DNA from: Desulfobacteraceae bacterium
Lineage (GTDB): Bacteria > Desulfobacterota > Desulfobacteria > Desulfobacterales > UBA11574
Direction: 5' to 3'
Assembly: GCA_030671225.1 (NCBI GenBank)
Contig: DAOVAE010000060.1
Span: forward strand, 1 to 6,935
DNA length: 6,935 nt
Numbering within the stretch: position 1 is the first letter of the stretch; every line of letters begins with the position of its first letter. Positions 6,680 to 6,935 of this stretch are shown in pieces. The notes beneath the pieces are model-generated. The model made no database searches. It saw only the letters and a program-made list of their open reading frames with translations, and had not been told where the DNA came from. The position numbers and the translations under genes are program-made.

Positions 6680-6750
6680 GGCGCTTCCTTTCTTTTTGGA
6701 CGACTCCGGATTCGGTTTTTTTTAAGTTCCAGATTTTTAAAAAGTATCGT
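6680..6750 (-). promoter_or_regulatory. Leader region of the Gld-type operon, no clear promoter
   Basis: This 71-base stretch separates the first operon gene from the palindromic repeat. It holds the ATPase Shine-Dalgarno region (AAGGAAG just before the ATG), an A-tract on the minus strand (6716-6723) and a 14-base imperfect palindrome, CGACTCCGGATTCG (6701-6714), with one mismatched pair. I see no convincing -35/-10 pair. TTGTCA (minus strand, overlapping the repeat end near 6752) resembles a -35 box but lacks a good partner. The operon promoter may lie here, inside the repeat, or upstream of the window. Confidence 0.3.
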
Positions 6751-6903
6751 TGACAATCTCGTAAAAAGTTGAAATTCGACGGCAAAGTAAAAAGCTCCAA
6801 ATTCAAGGCGCGCAAATCCTGAGGAATGAGGCGTACTTATAGTACGCTGTAATGACGAAGGATGCAGCGCAACGCAGAAGTTGGACTTTTTACGAAACCG
6901 TCA
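6751..6903. repeat. 153-base palindromic intergenic element with terminal inverted repeats (MITE-like)
   Basis: The ends TGACAATCTCGTAAAAAGT (6751-6769) and, on the other strand, TGACGGTTTCGTAAAAAGT (6885-6903) match at 16 of 19 positions, with 11 matching without a break. The centre is a perfect hairpin, GCGTACT-TAT-AGTACGC (6831-6847). Between ends and centre the arms stay recognisably complementary (for example GCGC and ATCC words at similar places), so nearly the whole element can fold on itself. The left arm has an extra imperfect tandem copy: 6761-6786 and 6787-6816 share GTAAAAAG, AAATTC, GGC and AAA in order. There is no coding frame of note. No clear target-site duplication is visible (ATCGT on one side, TCATT on the other). 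It resembles repeats I recall from Desulfobacterales intergenic regions, unverified. Confidence 0.7.
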
Positions 6904-6935
6904 TCATTAGAATAATAAAATAACATTTTGCAACC

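Noticed and set aside
6701..6723. Imperfect palindrome followed by a plus-strand T-run as a terminator for a plus-strand transcript.
   Set aside because: The palindrome has no loop, the alternative stem is only three base pairs, and there is no plus-strand gene before it.

Overview
The window holds six protein-coding genes, all on the minus strand, in two functional blocks, plus two intergenic repeat regions. The organism is probably a Gram-negative bacterium of moderate to low GC. A sulfate-reducer-type Desulfobacterota (Desulfobacterales-like) is my best guess. That guess rests on remembered likeness of the palindromic repeat at 6751-6903 and of the GGTTCA-type repeat at 2736-2817 to intergenic repeats in that group, and on the gene content. 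None of this was checked by a search.

Block 1, in transcription order from right to left, is a Gld-type ABC module. It consists of an ATPase (5741-6679), an ABC-2-type permease (5035-5739), a large GldG-like auxiliary protein anchored at both ends (2823-5024) and a DUF4340 protein with one N-terminal membrane anchor (1739-2710). The first three genes are separated by 1 and 10 bases and are almost certainly co-transcribed and translationally coupled. DUF4340 follows after a 112-base gap that carries a repeat. The ATPase and permease should form the membrane transporter, with the GldG-like and DUF4340 proteins projecting large domains outside the cytoplasmic membrane. The best-known relatives, GldA/GldF/GldG, are needed for gliding in Bacteroidetes. 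The role of the module in other phyla is not settled and no substrate can be read from the sequence.

Block 2 is a metalloid- or metal-responsive pair: an ArsR-family repressor with a CxC sensor motif (1300-1644, start moved to an internal ATG) and a DUF318/ArsP-type permease with a CSC motif (4-1176). A strong promoter-like sequence with an embedded small inverted repeat lies directly upstream of arsR, as expected for autoregulation. The pair looks like an independent detoxification operon. The likely inducer is arsenic or antimony, or another thiol-binding metal.

The right end (6680-6935) has no gene. It is largely filled by a 153-base imperfect palindrome with related ends, resembling a MITE or other short mobile or structural repeat.
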